Part shown: positions 17,505-26,668 of the stretch, piece after piece
How positions within the stretch are numbered: the stretch's first letter is position 1
Layout: each line of letters begins with the position of its first letter
Assembly (NCBI RefSeq): GCF_024297185.1
Contig: NZ_JANCTD010000008.1
Span: 186,001 to 250,000, forward strand
Reading direction: 5' to 3'
Length of the DNA stretch: 64,000 bases
From: Lewinella sp. JB7
GTDB lineage: Bacteria > Bacteroidota > Bacteroidia > Chitinophagales > Saprospiraceae
Position numbers and translations under genes: made by a program
The notes under the pieces: generated by a model
The model's input: only the letters and a program-made list of their open reading frames with translations
What the model was told of the DNA's origin: nothing
Databases searched by the model: none

Positions 17505-18818
17505 CTACATGTGTTGAGCGATGATGTTCTCGTAGCGTTCCTGACGGCCGCTGGTTTGCGCGGGCTCACCCCCCGCCAGCCCGATGCGGGCCAAATCCTC
17601 CAGGGACAGCTTACCGTCTTCGTACTTCTTGCCGTCGCCACTATCGAAGGAGGCATAGCGCTCGCGTCGCATATCGCTGAACTTCGACTTGGTCAGCACA
17701 CGGTCCGCTGCCAGGAGCGCCCGGGCGAAAACGTCCATTCCCCCGATGTGGGCGTGGAAGATGTCTTCCAGGTCGGTCGAGTTGCGCCGCGTTTTGGCGT
17801 CGAAGTTGACGCCGCCGCCCTGCAGACCACCGGCTTCCAGGATGATGATCATCGCCTCGGTGAGTTCCTGCACGCTATTGGGGAATTGATCGGTGTCCCA
17901 GCCGTTCTGGTAGTCCCCGCGGTTAGCGTCGATACTGCCGAGGAGATTCTGGCTGGCGGCCACCGCGAGTTCGTGCTCGAAGGTGTGTTGGGCCAGCGTG
18001 GCGTGGTTCACCTCGATGTTGAGTTTGAAGTCGTCCAGCAGGTCGTACTGCCGCAGGAAGCCGGCTACCGTCGCGCTGTCAAAGTCGTACTGGTGCTTGC
18101 TGGGTTCGAAGGGTTTGGGCTCGATGAAAAAGTAGCCCTTGAAGCCCTGGGCGCGGGCGTAGTCGCGGGCCATGGTGAGGAAGCGAGCCAGGTGGTCGAC
18201 TTCCCGCTTCAGATCGGTATTCAGCAGGCTCATGTAGCCTTCGCGTCCCCCCCAGAAGACGTAGTTCTCTCCGTTCAGCTTGATGGTGGTGTCGATGGCT
18301 CCCTTGAGTTGGGCTCCGGCGTAGGCCACGACCTTGAAATCAGGGTTCGTGCTGGCCCCGTTCATGTACCGTGGGTGGCTGAAGAGGTTAGCGGTACCCC
18401 ACAGGACCTTCTTGCCGGTGGCGTCCATCTTTTCGGCGATGTAGTCCGAAACCTGGTCGAGACGTTTGCGATAGGTGGTCAGATCTGCGCCGGCTTCCTC
18501 CAGCAGGTCGATGTCGTGGAAGCAGAAGTAGTCCAGGCCCAATTTGTCGAGGATCTCGAAACCGGCGTCGGCGGCATATTTGGCCTCTTGTACCGGATCG
18601 CTATCCCCGAGCCAGGGGTAGTTGGCCGTGCCGGGGCCGAAGGGATCGCCGCCGGTATTGCGCAGGGTATGCCACCAGGCCATGGCGAATTTGAAGTGCT
18701 CGGCCATGCTCTTGCCGGCGACCACCTTATCTTTCTGGTAGTACTTGAAGGCAAGCGGATTATCGCTCTCGGGACCTTCGTACTGGATAGTGGGAATATT
18801 GTCAAAGTAGGTGGCCAT
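17505..18818 (-). CDS. xylA: xylose isomerase
   Basis: 437 aa cytosolic enzyme converting D-xylose to D-xylulose. Start ATG 18818 ([16 protein letters not shown]) gives the standard length; a 13-residue upstream extension is spurious. Catalytic His101 and Asp104 lie in [13 protein letters not shown]. Other motifs are [33 protein letters not shown] and [19 protein letters not shown] (metal ligands). No xylulokinase or xylose transporter accompanies it, so here it is an orphan. kdsA converges from the left with a 33-base gap. Confidence 0.96.
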   Translation of the reverse strand: MATYFDNIPTIQYEGPESDNPLAFKYYQKDKVVAGKSMAEHFKFAMAWWHTLRNTGGDPFGPGTANYPWLGDSDPVQEAKYAADAGFEILDKLGLDYFCFHDIDLLEEAGADLTTYRKRLDQVSDYIAEKMDATGKKVLWGTANLFSHPRYMNGASTNPDFKVVAYAGAQLKGAIDTTIKLNGENYVFWGGREGYMSLLNTDLKREVDHLARFLTMARDYARAQGFKGYFFIEPKPFEPSKHQYDFDSATVAGFLRQYDLLDDFKLNIEVNHATLAQHTFEHELAVAASQNLLGSIDANRGDYQNGWDTDQFPNSVQELTEAMIIILEAGGLQGGGVNFDAKTRRNSTDLEDIFHAHIGGMDVFARALLAADRVLTKSKFSDMRRERYASFDSGDGKKYEDGKLSLEDLARIGLAGGEPAQTSGRQERYENIIAQHM

Positions 18819-18845
18819 GATCTTGTAAGGGTGTTTTCTTAGCCG

Positions 18846-18853
18846 CCAAGGTA
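18846..18853 (-). promoter_or_regulatory. candidate -7 box of xylA
   Basis: TACCTTGG on the minus strand has one mismatch to TAnnTTTG and lies 27 bases before the xylA ATG at 18818, giving a leader of about 20 bases. Confidence 0.4.
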
Positions 18854-18899
18854 ACACACGCCCCCCTAATCACTATCCTGCCTAATCCGGTACCGAAAT

Positions 18900-19265
18900 T
18901 TAAACTTCGTCCTCCTTCGGAATGGCTCCCGTTGCCTGCCCGAAGTAGAAGGTGAACTGCTGCATCTGATTGGCAAGCTCCTTGTTCTGGGTGGCGCGGA
19001 AGTAGGTATCGGCTAGTCCGCGCAACGTTTGGTAAAACATTCGGTCCATCTCGATCACCTGCATCTCCTTCGTCCAGAGATCTATCTTGAGCGTCTCCTT
19101 CGTTTTTTCGTCGAAGAGCGACAGCAGCATGGCCTTACATTCCTGGGGCGCGCTACCGTTAGGATTATCGCTGGCTACCCACTTCATTTCCACGGGCATA
19201 TTCTGACCGTCCAGGCCTACGTCAACCGTAATGCGGCTCTTTCTTACTACTGCGCTCTTCGCCAT
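18900..19265 (-). CDS. gldC: gliding motility protein GldC
   Basis: 121 aa from ATG 19265 (MAKSAVVRKSRITVDVGLDGQ). The core ETLKIDLWTKEMQVIEMDRMFYQTLRGLADTYFRAT is characteristic of GldC, a small soluble protein linked genetically to Bacteroidota gliding in Flavobacterium. No other gld gene is in the window, although T9SS cargo proteins are abundant. A 53-residue upstream extension of the frame runs into the divergent hldD promoter region and is rejected as coding. Confidence 0.9.
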   Translation of the reverse strand: MAKSAVVRKSRITVDVGLDGQNMPVEMKWVASDNPNGSAPQECKAMLLSLFDEKTKETLKIDLWTKEMQVIEMDRMFYQTLRGLADTYFRATQNKELANQMQQFTFYFGQATGAIPKEDEV

Positions 19266-19392
19266 CGTTCGGATTTTGGCACAAGGTAAGGCAAGGGCGG
19301 GGACGCGGGAGCCGGCGGTTCCCGGGAAGAAGCGGACACGTTGGGGAGTACACCCGGGGAAATGCCTTACATTACCCACACAATTCACCCTT

Positions 19393-20361
19393 ATGTTCTT
19401 AGTAACCGGTGCCAATGGGTTCATTGGCAGCGCTTTAGTCAGTTATCTCAATGCCCGGGGAATTACCGACCTCATTCTGGTCGACGATTTTGTGCACTAT
19501 CCCGACAAGACCCCTAACCTGGAAGAGAAGGACTTCCTGGTCCGCGTCGAGCGCGACACCCTCTTTCCCATCTGGGACCAGGAGCAGTGGCCCCTCCGGG
19601 GGGTGTACCACCTGGGTGCCCGGACCGACACTACCGAGGCGGATTCGGCTATCTTCGATAAGCTGAACCTGGAATATTCCCAAGAAATCTGGAAGCGGTG
19701 CATCCGCCAGCAAATTCCCCTCGTTTACGCCAGCAGCGCGGCCACTTACGGAAACGGCGAGCAGGGTTTTTCCGACACCCTTTCCCCGGCTGAGCTGACT
19801 CCCCTCAATGCCTACGGCCGCAGCAAGAACGACTTCGACGCCTGGGCACTGGCCGAACGTACCACGCCCCCCCACTGGTACGGCCTGAAGTTCTTTAATG
19901 TCTACGGACCCAATGAGTACCACAAGGGCCGTATGGCCAGCGTAGTGTGGCATACCTACCGCCAGGTGCGGGCCACCGGGGGAATGAAACTCTTCCGGAG
20001 TCACCGCGCGGGGGTTGCCGATGGGGAGCAGAGCCGTGATTTCATATACGTCCTGGACGTATGCCGGGTCTGTCACTGGCTTATGAATACCCTGCCCGCG
20101 GAAAGCGGACTCTTTAACCTGGGCACCGGCACCGCCCGTTCCTTCCGCGATCTGGCCACGGCAACCTTCCGGGCCATGGACCTTTCGCCCACGATCGAGT
20201 ACATCGATACGCCGGCCGATCTGCGGGAAAATTACCAGTACTTTACCCAGGCCGATATGGACAAACTCCGCGAGGTCGGCTACCGGGAACCATTTTACTC
20301 CCTGGAGGAGGGCATTACCGACTACGTTCGTAATTTCCTGGCTCCGGGAAGCTACTATTAG
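19393..20361 (+). CDS. hldD: ADP-L-glycero-D-manno-heptose 6-epimerase
   Basis: 322 aa SDR-extended epimerase making ADP-L,D-heptose for the LPS core. The Rossmann motif is FLVTGANGFIGSALVSYL; catalytic residues lie in VYASSAATYGNG and YGRSKNDFD (YxxxK); KFFNVYGPNEYHKGRMASVV and DFIYVLDV are the usual family blocks. The ATG at 19393 removes an unlikely 54-residue extension that overlaps gldC. The 127-base gap to the divergent gldC start must hold both promoters. Together with kdsA it implies a heptose- and Kdo-containing core. Confidence 0.93.
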   Translation: MFLVTGANGFIGSALVSYLNARGITDLILVDDFVHYPDKTPNLEEKDFLVRVERDTLFPIWDQEQWPLRGVYHLGARTDTTEADSAIFDKLNLEYSQEIWKRCIRQQIPLVYASSAATYGNGEQGFSDTLSPAELTPLNAYGRSKNDFDAWALAERTTPPHWYGLKFFNVYGPNEYHKGRMASVVWHTYRQVRATGGMKLFRSHRAGVADGEQSRDFIYVLDVCRVCHWLMNTLPAESGLFNLGTGTARSFRDLATATFRAMDLSPTIEYIDTPADLRENYQYFTQADMDKLREVGYREPFYSLEEGITDYVRNFLAPGSYY

Positions 20362-20415
20362 GTATCCATCCGTCCCGATAATCACTAACCCTTCCATTTA
20401 CCTATTTACTTCCCC

Positions 20416-21414
20416 ATGACCCAACATCCGCAGACCCTCGGCGAATTCATCATCAGCAACCAAAAGGACTTCGAGTACAGTTCGGGCGAGCTAAGTCGCC
20501 TGCTCAACTGTATGCGCCTGGCCGCCAAGGTGGTCAACCACGAAATCCGGCAGGCGGGACTGGTGGACATTACCGGTACCGTAGGCAACGTGAACGTTCA
20601 GGGGGAAGAACAGAAAAAACTCGACGTATTCGCCAATAACGTGTTCATCAACGCCCTCACCAACCGAAACATCGTGTGCGGGATCGTGTCCGAGGAGAAC
20701 GAGGAATTCATCACCATCAGCGGTGCCAACAATGCCAACCGCAATAAGTACGTCGTAGTGATGGACCCCCTCGACGGGAGCTCTAACATCGATGCGGGCG
20801 TCTCGGTCGGTACCGTCTTCGGCATTTTCCGCCGGATCTCCCCCGAAGGAACCCCCGTGACCATGGAGGACTTCCTCCAACCCGGCAACATGCAGGTGGC
20901 CGCCGGCTACATTATATACGGTACCTCCACGATGCTGGTCTATACCACGGGCAACGGAGTAAACGGATTCACGCTCAACCCGGCGATCGGCACGTACTAT
21001 CTGTCGCACCCCAACATTCGGATGCCGGAACAGGGCAGGGTATATTCCATCAACGAAGGGTACTATACCCACTTCCCCCAGGGAGTGAAGGACTACATCA
21101 AGTATTGCCAGCGGGAAGAGGAGGACCGGCCCTACACGAGCCGCTACATCGGCAGTATGGTCAGCGATATTCATCGCAACCTGATCCAGGGGGGCATCTA
21201 CATTTATCCGAAGAGCTCGGAACGGGAAGCCGGCAAATTGCGGCTGGTGTACGAAGCCAATCCCATCGCCTTCATCGTCGAACAGGCCGGTGGTAAAGCG
21301 ACCGACGGATACCGCCGGATCATGGACATCAAGCCCCAGCACATCCACGAACGCGTACCCCTCTTCGCCGGCAGCCGCAACATGGTCGAGAAGGCGGAAT
21401 CCTTTCTGCAGTGA
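20416..21414 (+). CDS. fbp: class I fructose-1,6-bisphosphatase
   Basis: 332 aa cytosolic gluconeogenic enzyme. Metal-binding signature [23 protein letters not shown], metal ligand region SEENEEF, and the substrate loop [20 protein letters not shown] with GSRNMVEKA at the end. The N-terminal [13 protein letters not shown] block is typical of class I enzymes. Normal length. The 3' GTGA overlaps the start of the next gene, so the downstream membrane protein is translationally coupled. Confidence 0.95.
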   Translation: MTQHPQTLGEFIISNQKDFEYSSGELSRLLNCMRLAAKVVNHEIRQAGLVDITGTVGNVNVQGEEQKKLDVFANNVFINALTNRNIVCGIVSEENEEFITISGANNANRNKYVVVMDPLDGSSNIDAGVSVGTVFGIFRRISPEGTPVTMEDFLQPGNMQVAAGYIIYGTSTMLVYTTGNGVNGFTLNPAIGTYYLSHPNIRMPEQGRVYSINEGYYTHFPQGVKDYIKYCQREEEDRPYTSRYIGSMVSDIHRNLIQGGIYIYPKSSEREAGKLRLVYEANPIAFIVEQAGGKATDGYRRIMDIKPQHIHERVPLFAGSRNMVEKAESFLQ

Positions 21415-22538
21415 GCAAGGTGCACCCCGCCGACCCACCCCTGGCTCGCATCTCCAACCGCATACAATCGGTTGATCTGCTGCGCGGCCTGACCATTGCC
21501 GCGATGATCATGGTGAACAATCCGGGCACCTGGTCTGACGTATACGCTCCGCTCCGGCACGCCGAGTGGCACGGATATACCCCCACCGACCTGATTTTCC
21601 CCTTCTTCCTGTTCATCGTAGGCTGTTCGATCGCCTTTGCCTACCGGGGCAAGCAACCGGAGTGGCCGACCTACCGAAAAATCATCGTCCGGAGCATCAA
21701 GCTGATCGCTCTGGGTATATTTCTCGGCGCCTTCCTGATCTACCCGCCCTTCGTCAAGGCCTGGCCGGAGATCCGACTACCCGGAGTCCTGCAACGCATC
21801 GGACTGGTTTTCTTGCTGGCCGCCCCACTAGCCTTGCACCTGCGTTCCCGCCCCCTGGCCGTCGTGACGGTCGCGCTGCTCGTGGGATACTGGCTCATCA
21901 TGGGCTTCGTACCCCTTCCGGATGGCAGTCTGCCCACCTACGAACGGGCACCCAATAACTGGGCGATGTACCTCGACAAACTGCTGCTCGGCACCCATAC
22001 CTGGCAGGAAGATTACGACCCTGAAGGACTGTTGAGCACACTGCCCGCGGTGGCCACCGCGCTGATCGGCGTACTCACCGGCCGCTACCTGATCGGTGGC
22101 ACCGACAACAAGACCCGCACACTTATCCTCGCGGGAGCGGCACTACTGATCACCGGAGAAGTATGGAGTTTCGTCTTTCCCATCAACAAGGCGCTATGGA
22201 CCAGCAGCTTTGTACTGGTAACTAGTGGCTGGGCACTCCTAATTCTCGGACTGATCTACTATTTCACCGACGTCAGAGGGATAGAATGGGGACGGGTATT
22301 CCGGTACGCGGGCGCCAATGCGCTGATTCTGTACTTCCTTTCGAGTTTCTTTGCCAAGATATTCGGTAGCATTCCCGTGGGGGATACTTCCCTGCACGGC
22401 TACCTGTACGAAACGATTTTCGTGCACGACTTCCTCCCCGGTGAACTCTCGAGTCTCCTGTACGCGCTCGTGCTCGTAGCCTTTTACCTGCTCCTGGGAA
22501 CGTGGTTATACCGTCGGGGCATCTTCGTTAAAGTGTAA
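21411..22538 (+). CDS. multi-pass acyltransferase-like protein (heparan-alpha-glucosaminide N-acetyltransferase/DUF5009 group)
   Basis: 375 aa with about ten transmembrane helices. It opens with [23 protein letters not shown] and [19 protein letters not shown], the signature of the YeiB/NagX/HGSNAT-like family. In animals the relative transfers acetyl groups across the lysosomal membrane onto glucosamine; in bacteria an amino-sugar or cell-wall substrate is possible but unproven. The start is GTG at 21411, sharing GTGA with the fbp stop. The conserved His in the fourth block (RHAEWHG) is present. Confidence 0.85.
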   Translation: MSKVHPADPPLARISNRIQSVDLLRGLTIAAMIMVNNPGTWSDVYAPLRHAEWHGYTPTDLIFPFFLFIVGCSIAFAYRGKQPEWPTYRKIIVRSIKLIALGIFLGAFLIYPPFVKAWPEIRLPGVLQRIGLVFLLAAPLALHLRSRPLAVVTVALLVGYWLIMGFVPLPDGSLPTYERAPNNWAMYLDKLLLGTHTWQEDYDPEGLLSTLPAVATALIGVLTGRYLIGGTDNKTRTLILAGAALLITGEVWSFVFPINKALWTSSFVLVTSGWALLILGLIYYFTDVRGIEWGRVFRYAGANALILYFLSSFFAKIFGSIPVGDTSLHGYLYETIFVHDFLPGELSSLLYALVLVAFYLLLGTWLYRRGIFVKV

Positions 22539-22606
22539 GGAGGAGAGCCTCCCCCGTGAACATCCTGTTATTACGGATGCTTTTACACGAAACTCACTCA
22601 TACATC

Positions 22607-22795
22607 ATGCGAGCATTCACCCTTACGGCCATAATAGCCACCCTCCTGTCCACAGTCGCCCAGGCCCAGGACGACGCCCTCATCGACATCGACATCGACA
22701 AGACGGAATGGTACGAAAATCCCATTCTCTGGATCGCCGTCGCGGGCTTTTTCATCATCCTGATCGTCGTGACCCGGAACCGTAAAACGACCTAG
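22607..22795 (+). CDS. small signal-peptide/membrane protein, unknown function
   Basis: 62 aa from ATG 22607 (MRAFTLTAIIATLLSTVAQAQ). A Sec signal peptide with likely cleavage after AQA is followed by a short acidic segment (DDALIDIDIDKTEW) and a C-terminal transmembrane helix (PILWIAVAGFFIILIVVT) ending in basic residues. This small Bacteroidota-type membrane peptide has no function I can name. It follows the acyltransferase gene by 68 bases and is bounded by a strong hairpin, supporting it as the end of the fbp transcript. Confidence 0.65.
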   Translation: MRAFTLTAIIATLLSTVAQAQDDALIDIDIDKTEWYENPILWIAVAGFFIILIVVTRNRKTT

Positions 22796-22823
22796 GCCGT
22801 AAGCGACGTAGGTAAAACTTATC

Positions 22824-22852
22824 ACTGCCCCGGCACACTGCCGGGGCAGTGG
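22824..22852. terminator. strong hairpin between convergent genes
   Basis: A perfect 13-bp inverted repeat (CACTGCCCCGGCA / TGCCGGGGCAGTG) with a 3-base loop lies between the small membrane protein gene and the convergent VWA gene. T-tracts are weak on both sides, so it probably works as a bidirectional terminator or mRNA 3'-end stabiliser. Confidence 0.7.
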
Positions 22853-22864
22853 CGTTTAGGGTAG

Positions 22865-24487
22865 CTAGCGGGTGGAAATGGTAGCCAGGCCCCGCGTCAG
22901 TTCTCGAATAATCCCCCGGGTAGCGGGATCGTAAATCCAGTTGGTGTCGAAGCGGCCGAGCAACTCGGCGTTGGCTTCCCGGGCCAGCGCGAGGCTGTGA
23001 AATTCCGTTTGCTTGTTGTGCTGATAGTAGGCTACTTCGTTGAGGATGTCCTGGTCGATCCGGTACATCACGAAATCGGAGATCATGAGCACGTCGGCGT
23101 CCTGGTAGTCGTTGGTTTTGAGCTGCCGTAGCGCTTCGTAGAGGGCCAGCGTGGCGTCGGTTCCCCCGTAGAACGACATGGTGAGGAAAGCCGCCAGCTC
23201 ATCGATGGAGTTGGCAATGTCGTGCAGATCGATGGTCTTGATACCCGTACTGAAACTGATGAGGTACGCCCGCCGGTTGCTGTGGATGGCCATTTTCAGT
23301 ACGCCCAGCGTGAGCACCTTAGCAATTTCCTCCGGTCGGCCCATCATGGACTGGCTCGTGTCGACACACACGATGAAAGGACCCTTCTCCCGTTGCTTCA
23401 CCCGCTGGTGAACTTCCATCACTTGATCTTCACTACGCACCAATCGACGGTCTTCGTAGCGTAGGGTAAGCAAACTATTGTCCGCGTACTTTTTGAGAAA
23501 AGCGGTCTCGGTGTCGGTACTGCTCAACAGGCCGGCCTCCGAACTGAGCAGATGATTCAGGTCGTTGCTTTCGTGAACGCCCACGATCTCGGAGCGTAGC
23601 AGCGGATCGGCCCTCCACTCCTGGCGGACGATCGTCTTCTCAAACGACTCCTCCTCCATCTCGATCTCCGCTTCCCGCAGTTTGCCGAGCATTTCGGCCA
23701 GTTGCCGTACGCTGTCTTCGCTGGCCAGCAACTCATCGTACCGCTGGAGGGCGTCGAAACTGGTCGTCTGCCACAGATCGCGACTCATATCCCAACCGAG
23801 GTAATCCGTAAAGGGGTTCAGGATCGACTTCAACCGACGAAACTCCTCCACCTTTTGTCCGAGCAGATCAACGAAGTGATCCTTAGCCTCCCCGAACTTC
23901 TGCAGTTGGTAGGCGAGTATCCGCGCCTGCAACAGCGCGTCCCACTGGCTCAGGAGGTCGGTAAAGATGCGCTCGAACTGGCGGTGGTCGGCTTCCCCCC
24001 AGTCCTCTACCGGAGTAGCGAAGTAGCGCTGTAACCGATCCTGATAGAATGAGGTATCCAGTTCTTCCCGTTGATAGGTCGATGACAGATGTTGCAGCAG
24101 TGTGGGATAGCGGGCGCGAAAAGCCCTGGCCGGAGTGACGGACCAGCCACTCAAAAGATCGAGTTCCTTGCCGTATGGATGCTTCGCTTCCACCCGGGCG
24201 AAGGTCTTCTTGATCCAGTAAAGGGTATCTAGCACGATCTGTCGGGTGATGCTGGCATTATTCTCGCAGACGAACAGTAGGTGATCGACGGCGAAGATGT
24301 CGTCCAGCGCTTCCCGGAAGTAAATGGCGTAACGGTCGTTAAGCTCCGGGGTGGATAGATCTTCCTTACCGCCGATCCGTGACCGCAGGTAATCGACGAG
24401 GTACCGCCGGGTACGCACGTCGAGTAAGGGGCCGAATTCGATGAAGCGGCGGTATTCCTGTTCGAGAAGGTCGTCGGTAGGGGTCAC
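22865..24487 (-). CDS. VWA-domain protein, ViaA-like
   Basis: 540 aa, cytosolic, mostly helical N-terminal region (about 1-370) and a C-terminal von Willebrand A domain. The MIDAS residues are DTSQSMMG (about 377), the Thr in YGGTDATLALYE and the Asp in VLMISDFVMY. The layout resembles ViaA/CoxE-type proteins, which work with a MoxR/RavA AAA+ ATPase; no such ATPase lies within the window. The start is uncertain: GTG 24487 (MTPTDDLLEQEYRRF) is chosen because further upstream the frame runs through the terminator of the preceding gene. Confidence 0.8.
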   Translation of the reverse strand: MTPTDDLLEQEYRRFIEFGPLLDVRTRRYLVDYLRSRIGGKEDLSTPELNDRYAIYFREALDDIFAVDHLLFVCENNASITRQIVLDTLYWIKKTFARVEAKHPYGKELDLLSGWSVTPARAFRARYPTLLQHLSSTYQREELDTSFYQDRLQRYFATPVEDWGEADHRQFERIFTDLLSQWDALLQARILAYQLQKFGEAKDHFVDLLGQKVEEFRRLKSILNPFTDYLGWDMSRDLWQTTSFDALQRYDELLASEDSVRQLAEMLGKLREAEIEMEEESFEKTIVRQEWRADPLLRSEIVGVHESNDLNHLLSSEAGLLSSTDTETAFLKKYADNSLLTLRYEDRRLVRSEDQVMEVHQRVKQREKGPFIVCVDTSQSMMGRPEEIAKVLTLGVLKMAIHSNRRAYLISFSTGIKTIDLHDIANSIDELAAFLTMSFYGGTDATLALYEALRQLKTNDYQDADVLMISDFVMYRIDQDILNEVAYYQHNKQTEFHSLALAREANAELLGRFDTNWIYDPATRGIIRELTRGLATISTR

Positions 24488-24521
24488 CCAGACCCAACGG
24501 GTGGAGGCTTCCGGTGGTTGT

Positions 24522-24554
24522 AAAAAAAAGGACCGCCTTCCGGGGGGAGGGCGG
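24522..24554 (-). terminator. rho-independent terminator of the glucosaminidase gene
   Basis: On the minus strand CCGCCCTCC and GGAAGGCGG pair (one mismatch, 4-base loop) and are followed, after three bases, by eight Ts. It lies about 37 bases after the glucosaminidase stop and just upstream of the VWA gene. Confidence 0.88.
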
Positions 24555-24590
24555 CCGAGAAAACCACTTAGAGAAAAAAAGATCTTCGGC

Positions 24591-25343
24591 TTAGAGAGCC
24601 CCCAGGTCGAAGCGCTCGATGATGCGCAGCAACTTCTGCCCGTACCGGGCATCGCGGCTATACCCGCTGCGATCGAGGGCGGCGATCCACTGTTGGTAAT
24701 TCACGGATTCGTGGGCCAGTTCCGGATACCGACGATTCAGCGATTCACTGTGCGCCCGCCAGCTGCTCCAGGCATTGTCGTAGTACTTGGCCGTATTGGC
24801 CAGGGGGAAGTGATTATTGTCCTTGACGGCGGCGTGGTGGCCACCGGCCTCGCTTTCCAGAATGGCCATCGCCATCTTGGCGGGGGCGGGGATATTATAC
24901 TTTTCTTCTTCCGTGCGGGCCACCCGGTCGAATCGGTTGATGTAGGCGCGGACCGTTGCCGCATCGAAGCTATTCACATCCCATGCGGGCGCCGCCGCGG
25001 TCGACGATCCGGGCAGCATGCTCAGGGTACTCGTACGCGTTACCGGCGCACGGTCCGCATCGGCAGCGACGCCTAGCCCCTCGGCGCCGACGCTCAGCGT
25101 GAAGTCGATCTGCTTTTGGGTGAATACGAAAGCGGCGAGGGCGATCAGGCCGATGCGAAACCAGGTCAGGCGGAGACGGGTCACCCAGGTGGGCGGGATG
25201 TACTCCGTGTTGGCCGCGCGGTGACGGGCGGAGGTAAGCAACAAACCACCCCGCGAACGTAATCTGCGCCAGAGCAAGCGCCAGTTGATGGTAAGTACCT
25301 TTTGGGAGCCGGCGGCGTGAGCCGGAGTAGTGGATCGTGACAT
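24591..25343 (-). CDS. membrane-anchored glucosaminidase (GH73-type)
   Basis: 250 aa. A basic cytoplasmic N-terminus, a single membrane anchor (WFRIGLIALAAFVFT, about residues 63-78), a Ser/Ala-rich linker, then a C-terminal glucosaminidase domain (FlgJ-type, about 125-250) with the probable catalytic Glu in MAMAILESEAGGHHAAVKDNNHF and the later AKYYDNAWSSWRAHS and YQQWIAALDRSGYSRDARYG motifs. It should cleave peptidoglycan glycan strands in the periplasm. ATG 25343 is preferred over an in-frame TTG at 25361. It has its own complete promoter and terminator, so it is monocistronic. Confidence 0.85.
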   Translation of the reverse strand: MSRSTTPAHAAGSQKVLTINWRLLWRRLRSRGGLLLTSARHRAANTEYIPPTWVTRLRLTWFRIGLIALAAFVFTQKQIDFTLSVGAEGLGVAADADRAPVTRTSTLSMLPGSSTAAAPAWDVNSFDAATVRAYINRFDRVARTEEEKYNIPAPAKMAMAILESEAGGHHAAVKDNNHFPLANTAKYYDNAWSSWRAHSESLNRRYPELAHESVNYQQWIAALDRSGYSRDARYGQKLLRIIERFDLGAL

Positions 25344-25386
25344 AACCGTTTGTTTTTGCAACCACGTCAGCTGCTGCGACGCATAG

Positions 25387-25418
25387 CAAAGTTACAACGG
25401 TTTGTTGTTTGAAGCAAA
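25387..25418 (-). promoter_or_regulatory. complete Bacteroidota-type promoter of the glucosaminidase gene
   Basis: On the minus strand TTTG (25418-25415), then 20 bases, then TAACTTTG (25394-25387). This matches the -33/-7 consensus and spacing, in an AT-rich island. The ATG lies about 44 bases after the -7 box. Confidence 0.85.
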
Positions 25419-25447
25419 TTATATAAAACAAATAATTGTTTTCCTGT

Positions 25448-26110
25448 CTAAGCTCGCTTGAGTAGAATGCGGATGGGGGAGCCGTCCGATCCCGCCAGCT
25501 TCAGAGGGAGGCAGATCATCTCATAATCGCCCTCTTCGATGCGGCGCAGATCGATTCCTTCGATGATCCATACTCCGGCTCCCATCAGGGTGCGGTGGGT
25601 CTGGGGGTTACCCTTGTAGAACGGTCCCACCGATAGGTAATCCACCCCGATCAACTGCAGTTTACGCTCCGCGATGTAGGCGGCCGCCGCCGGTCCGATA
25701 GCGTGGTAGTCCCGGTCGAATTCCTGTTGAAGCCACAGACCGCGATCGCTGTTTGGCGTACGCAGGATGAGTCGCTCCCCGGCCTCCAGCGGGCGGGTAC
25801 GGGATTCGTAAGCCCGCAGGTCGTCCGGCGTTACCTCGGCGGTGCAGTCCAGGGCGGCGATGCGCACCGGACCCAGCCCAACGGAGATCGGAGCCTGGGA
25901 GATGTCTACCCCCTCGGCCAGAAAGTGGCTTGGTGCGTCCATATGGGTACCGGTATGGGCCGTCAGATGAATCATGGTCACCCGCGCCTGGTCTCCGCAG
26001 TGCATGCAGCTAAGCGTATCGTAGGAGGTCGGCGGCTGACCGGGCCATCCGGTCATTCCTTCAAAAATAGGGTAGGTGGCGTCGATCCATCCTTCGTTCC
26101 AGTCGGTCAT
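25448..26110 (-). CDS. cyclase family protein (kynurenine formamidase-like metal hydrolase)
   Basis: 220 aa cytosolic protein of the cyclase/KynB fold. The metal-binding signature HTGTHMDAPSHF is intact, with DATYPIFEGMTGWPG at the N-terminus and LIGVDYLSVGPF and GAGVWIIEGIDL toward the end. Members hydrolyse N-formylkynurenine or related amides; there are no tryptophan-degradation genes beside it, so the substrate is open. ATG at 26110. Its upstream region holds a perfect 16-bp palindrome, and the divergent Na+ symporter operon starts 300 bases away. Confidence 0.85.
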   Translation of the reverse strand: MTDWNEGWIDATYPIFEGMTGWPGQPPTSYDTLSCMHCGDQARVTMIHLTAHTGTHMDAPSHFLAEGVDISQAPISVGLGPVRIAALDCTAEVTPDDLRAYESRTRPLEAGERLILRTPNSDRGLWLQQEFDRDYHAIGPAAAAYIAERKLQLIGVDYLSVGPFYKGNPQTHRTLMGAGVWIIEGIDLRRIEEGDYEMICLPLKLAGSDGSPIRILLKRA

Positions 26111-26142
26111 GGGGTCCTCTTGAGTGTACGCTCAGGGAATGG

Positions 26143-26158
26143 AATACGGGCCCGTATT
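26143..26158. promoter_or_regulatory. perfect 16-bp palindrome, candidate operator
   Basis: AATACGGGCCCGTATT is a perfect inverted repeat, 33 bases upstream of the cyclase start. Its half-site CCGTATT recurs at 26267-26273 and TACGG at 26231-26235, suggesting multiple sites for one dimeric regulator. Confidence 0.5.
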
Positions 26159-26221
26159 GTTGCGAGCACCACTTCAGGCCGGACTGTGTAAGCCCCCTCC
26201 ACACATAGTTTATGGTCAGAT

Positions 26222-26275
26222 AGAATGTAGTACGGACTCCACCTCGGGTCGGGAAGCGCGACCGGTCCGTATTCT
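26222..26275. promoter_or_regulatory. nested inverted repeat, structured element or paired operator
   Basis: Outer arms TACGGAC (26231-26237) and GTCCGTA (26265-26271) pair perfectly; inside, GGTCG (26247-26251) and CGACC (26259-26263) form a second stem; AGAA/TTCT can extend the base across a bulge. It could be an RNA structure or two separated half-operators. It matches no riboswitch I recognise. Confidence 0.4.
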
Positions 26276-26410
26276 CCCCATTTTAATTTGGAGAACTATG
26301 GTCGGACACATATCTTGGGGGCCGTTACGGATTCCATCCGTCCAAGAGCCTTGTCGATCGTGCACATTTTTATTCGTCGGGCCACACATACACCCACCAA
26401 CTCTGTTTAG

Positions 26411-26668
26411 ATGGCCCCTTCCGGAGAACACCGCCGCTACTGGCGGACTAATCTGCGGTACTTAGCAATTCTACTTACGATATGGTTTGCCGTCAGCTTC
26501 GGCTGCGGCATCCTTTTCGTAGACCAGCTCAATCAGTACCGGGTCGGGGGAGCTAAACTCGGCTTCTGGTTCGCTCAGCAGGGAAGTATCTACGTCTTCG
26601 TCGTGCTCATCTTCGTGTACGTCTACCTGATGAACCGTCTAGATGCCCGCTTCGGGGTGGGGGAGTAA
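26411..26668 (+). CDS. DUF4212 small subunit of Na+/solute symporter
   Basis: 85 aa inner-membrane protein with two transmembrane helices (YLAILLTIWFAVSFGCGILFV and GSIYVFVVLIFVYVYLMNRL). The RRYWRTNLRYLAILLTIWFAVSF opening and the short YVYLMNRLDARF tail are typical of DUF4212 proteins, which are always encoded just before a VC_2705-type symporter and are thought to be its small subunit. The stop and the ATG of the large subunit overlap by one base (TAATG). Confidence 0.92.
   Translation: MAPSGEHRRYWRTNLRYLAILLTIWFAVSFGCGILFVDQLNQYRVGGAKLGFWFAQQGSIYVFVVLIFVYVYLMNRLDARFGVGE

Larger units (their letters stand above)
26111..26410. other. 300-base divergent intergenic region rich in palindromes
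   Basis: No gene seen. It separates the cyclase gene (leftward) from the symporter operon (rightward). It contains the 16-bp palindrome 26143-26158, the near-palindrome GAGTGTACGCTC at 26122-26133, a nested hairpin 26222-26275, a -7-like TATCTTGG (26311-26318, one mismatch) and a 6-bp hairpin ACGGAT/ATCCGT (26327-26341). Base composition is lower in GC than the genes around it. Confidence 0.6.

Noticed and set aside
17511-18842. 443-codon antisense open frame across xylA
   Set aside because: It mirrors xylA in a GC-rich genome; no motifs. Similar long antisense frames over gdh, rseP and the M23 gene were rejected for the same reason.
24488-24652. N-terminal extension of the VWA protein up to 24652
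   Set aside because: It would be translated through the preceding gene's rho-independent terminator.
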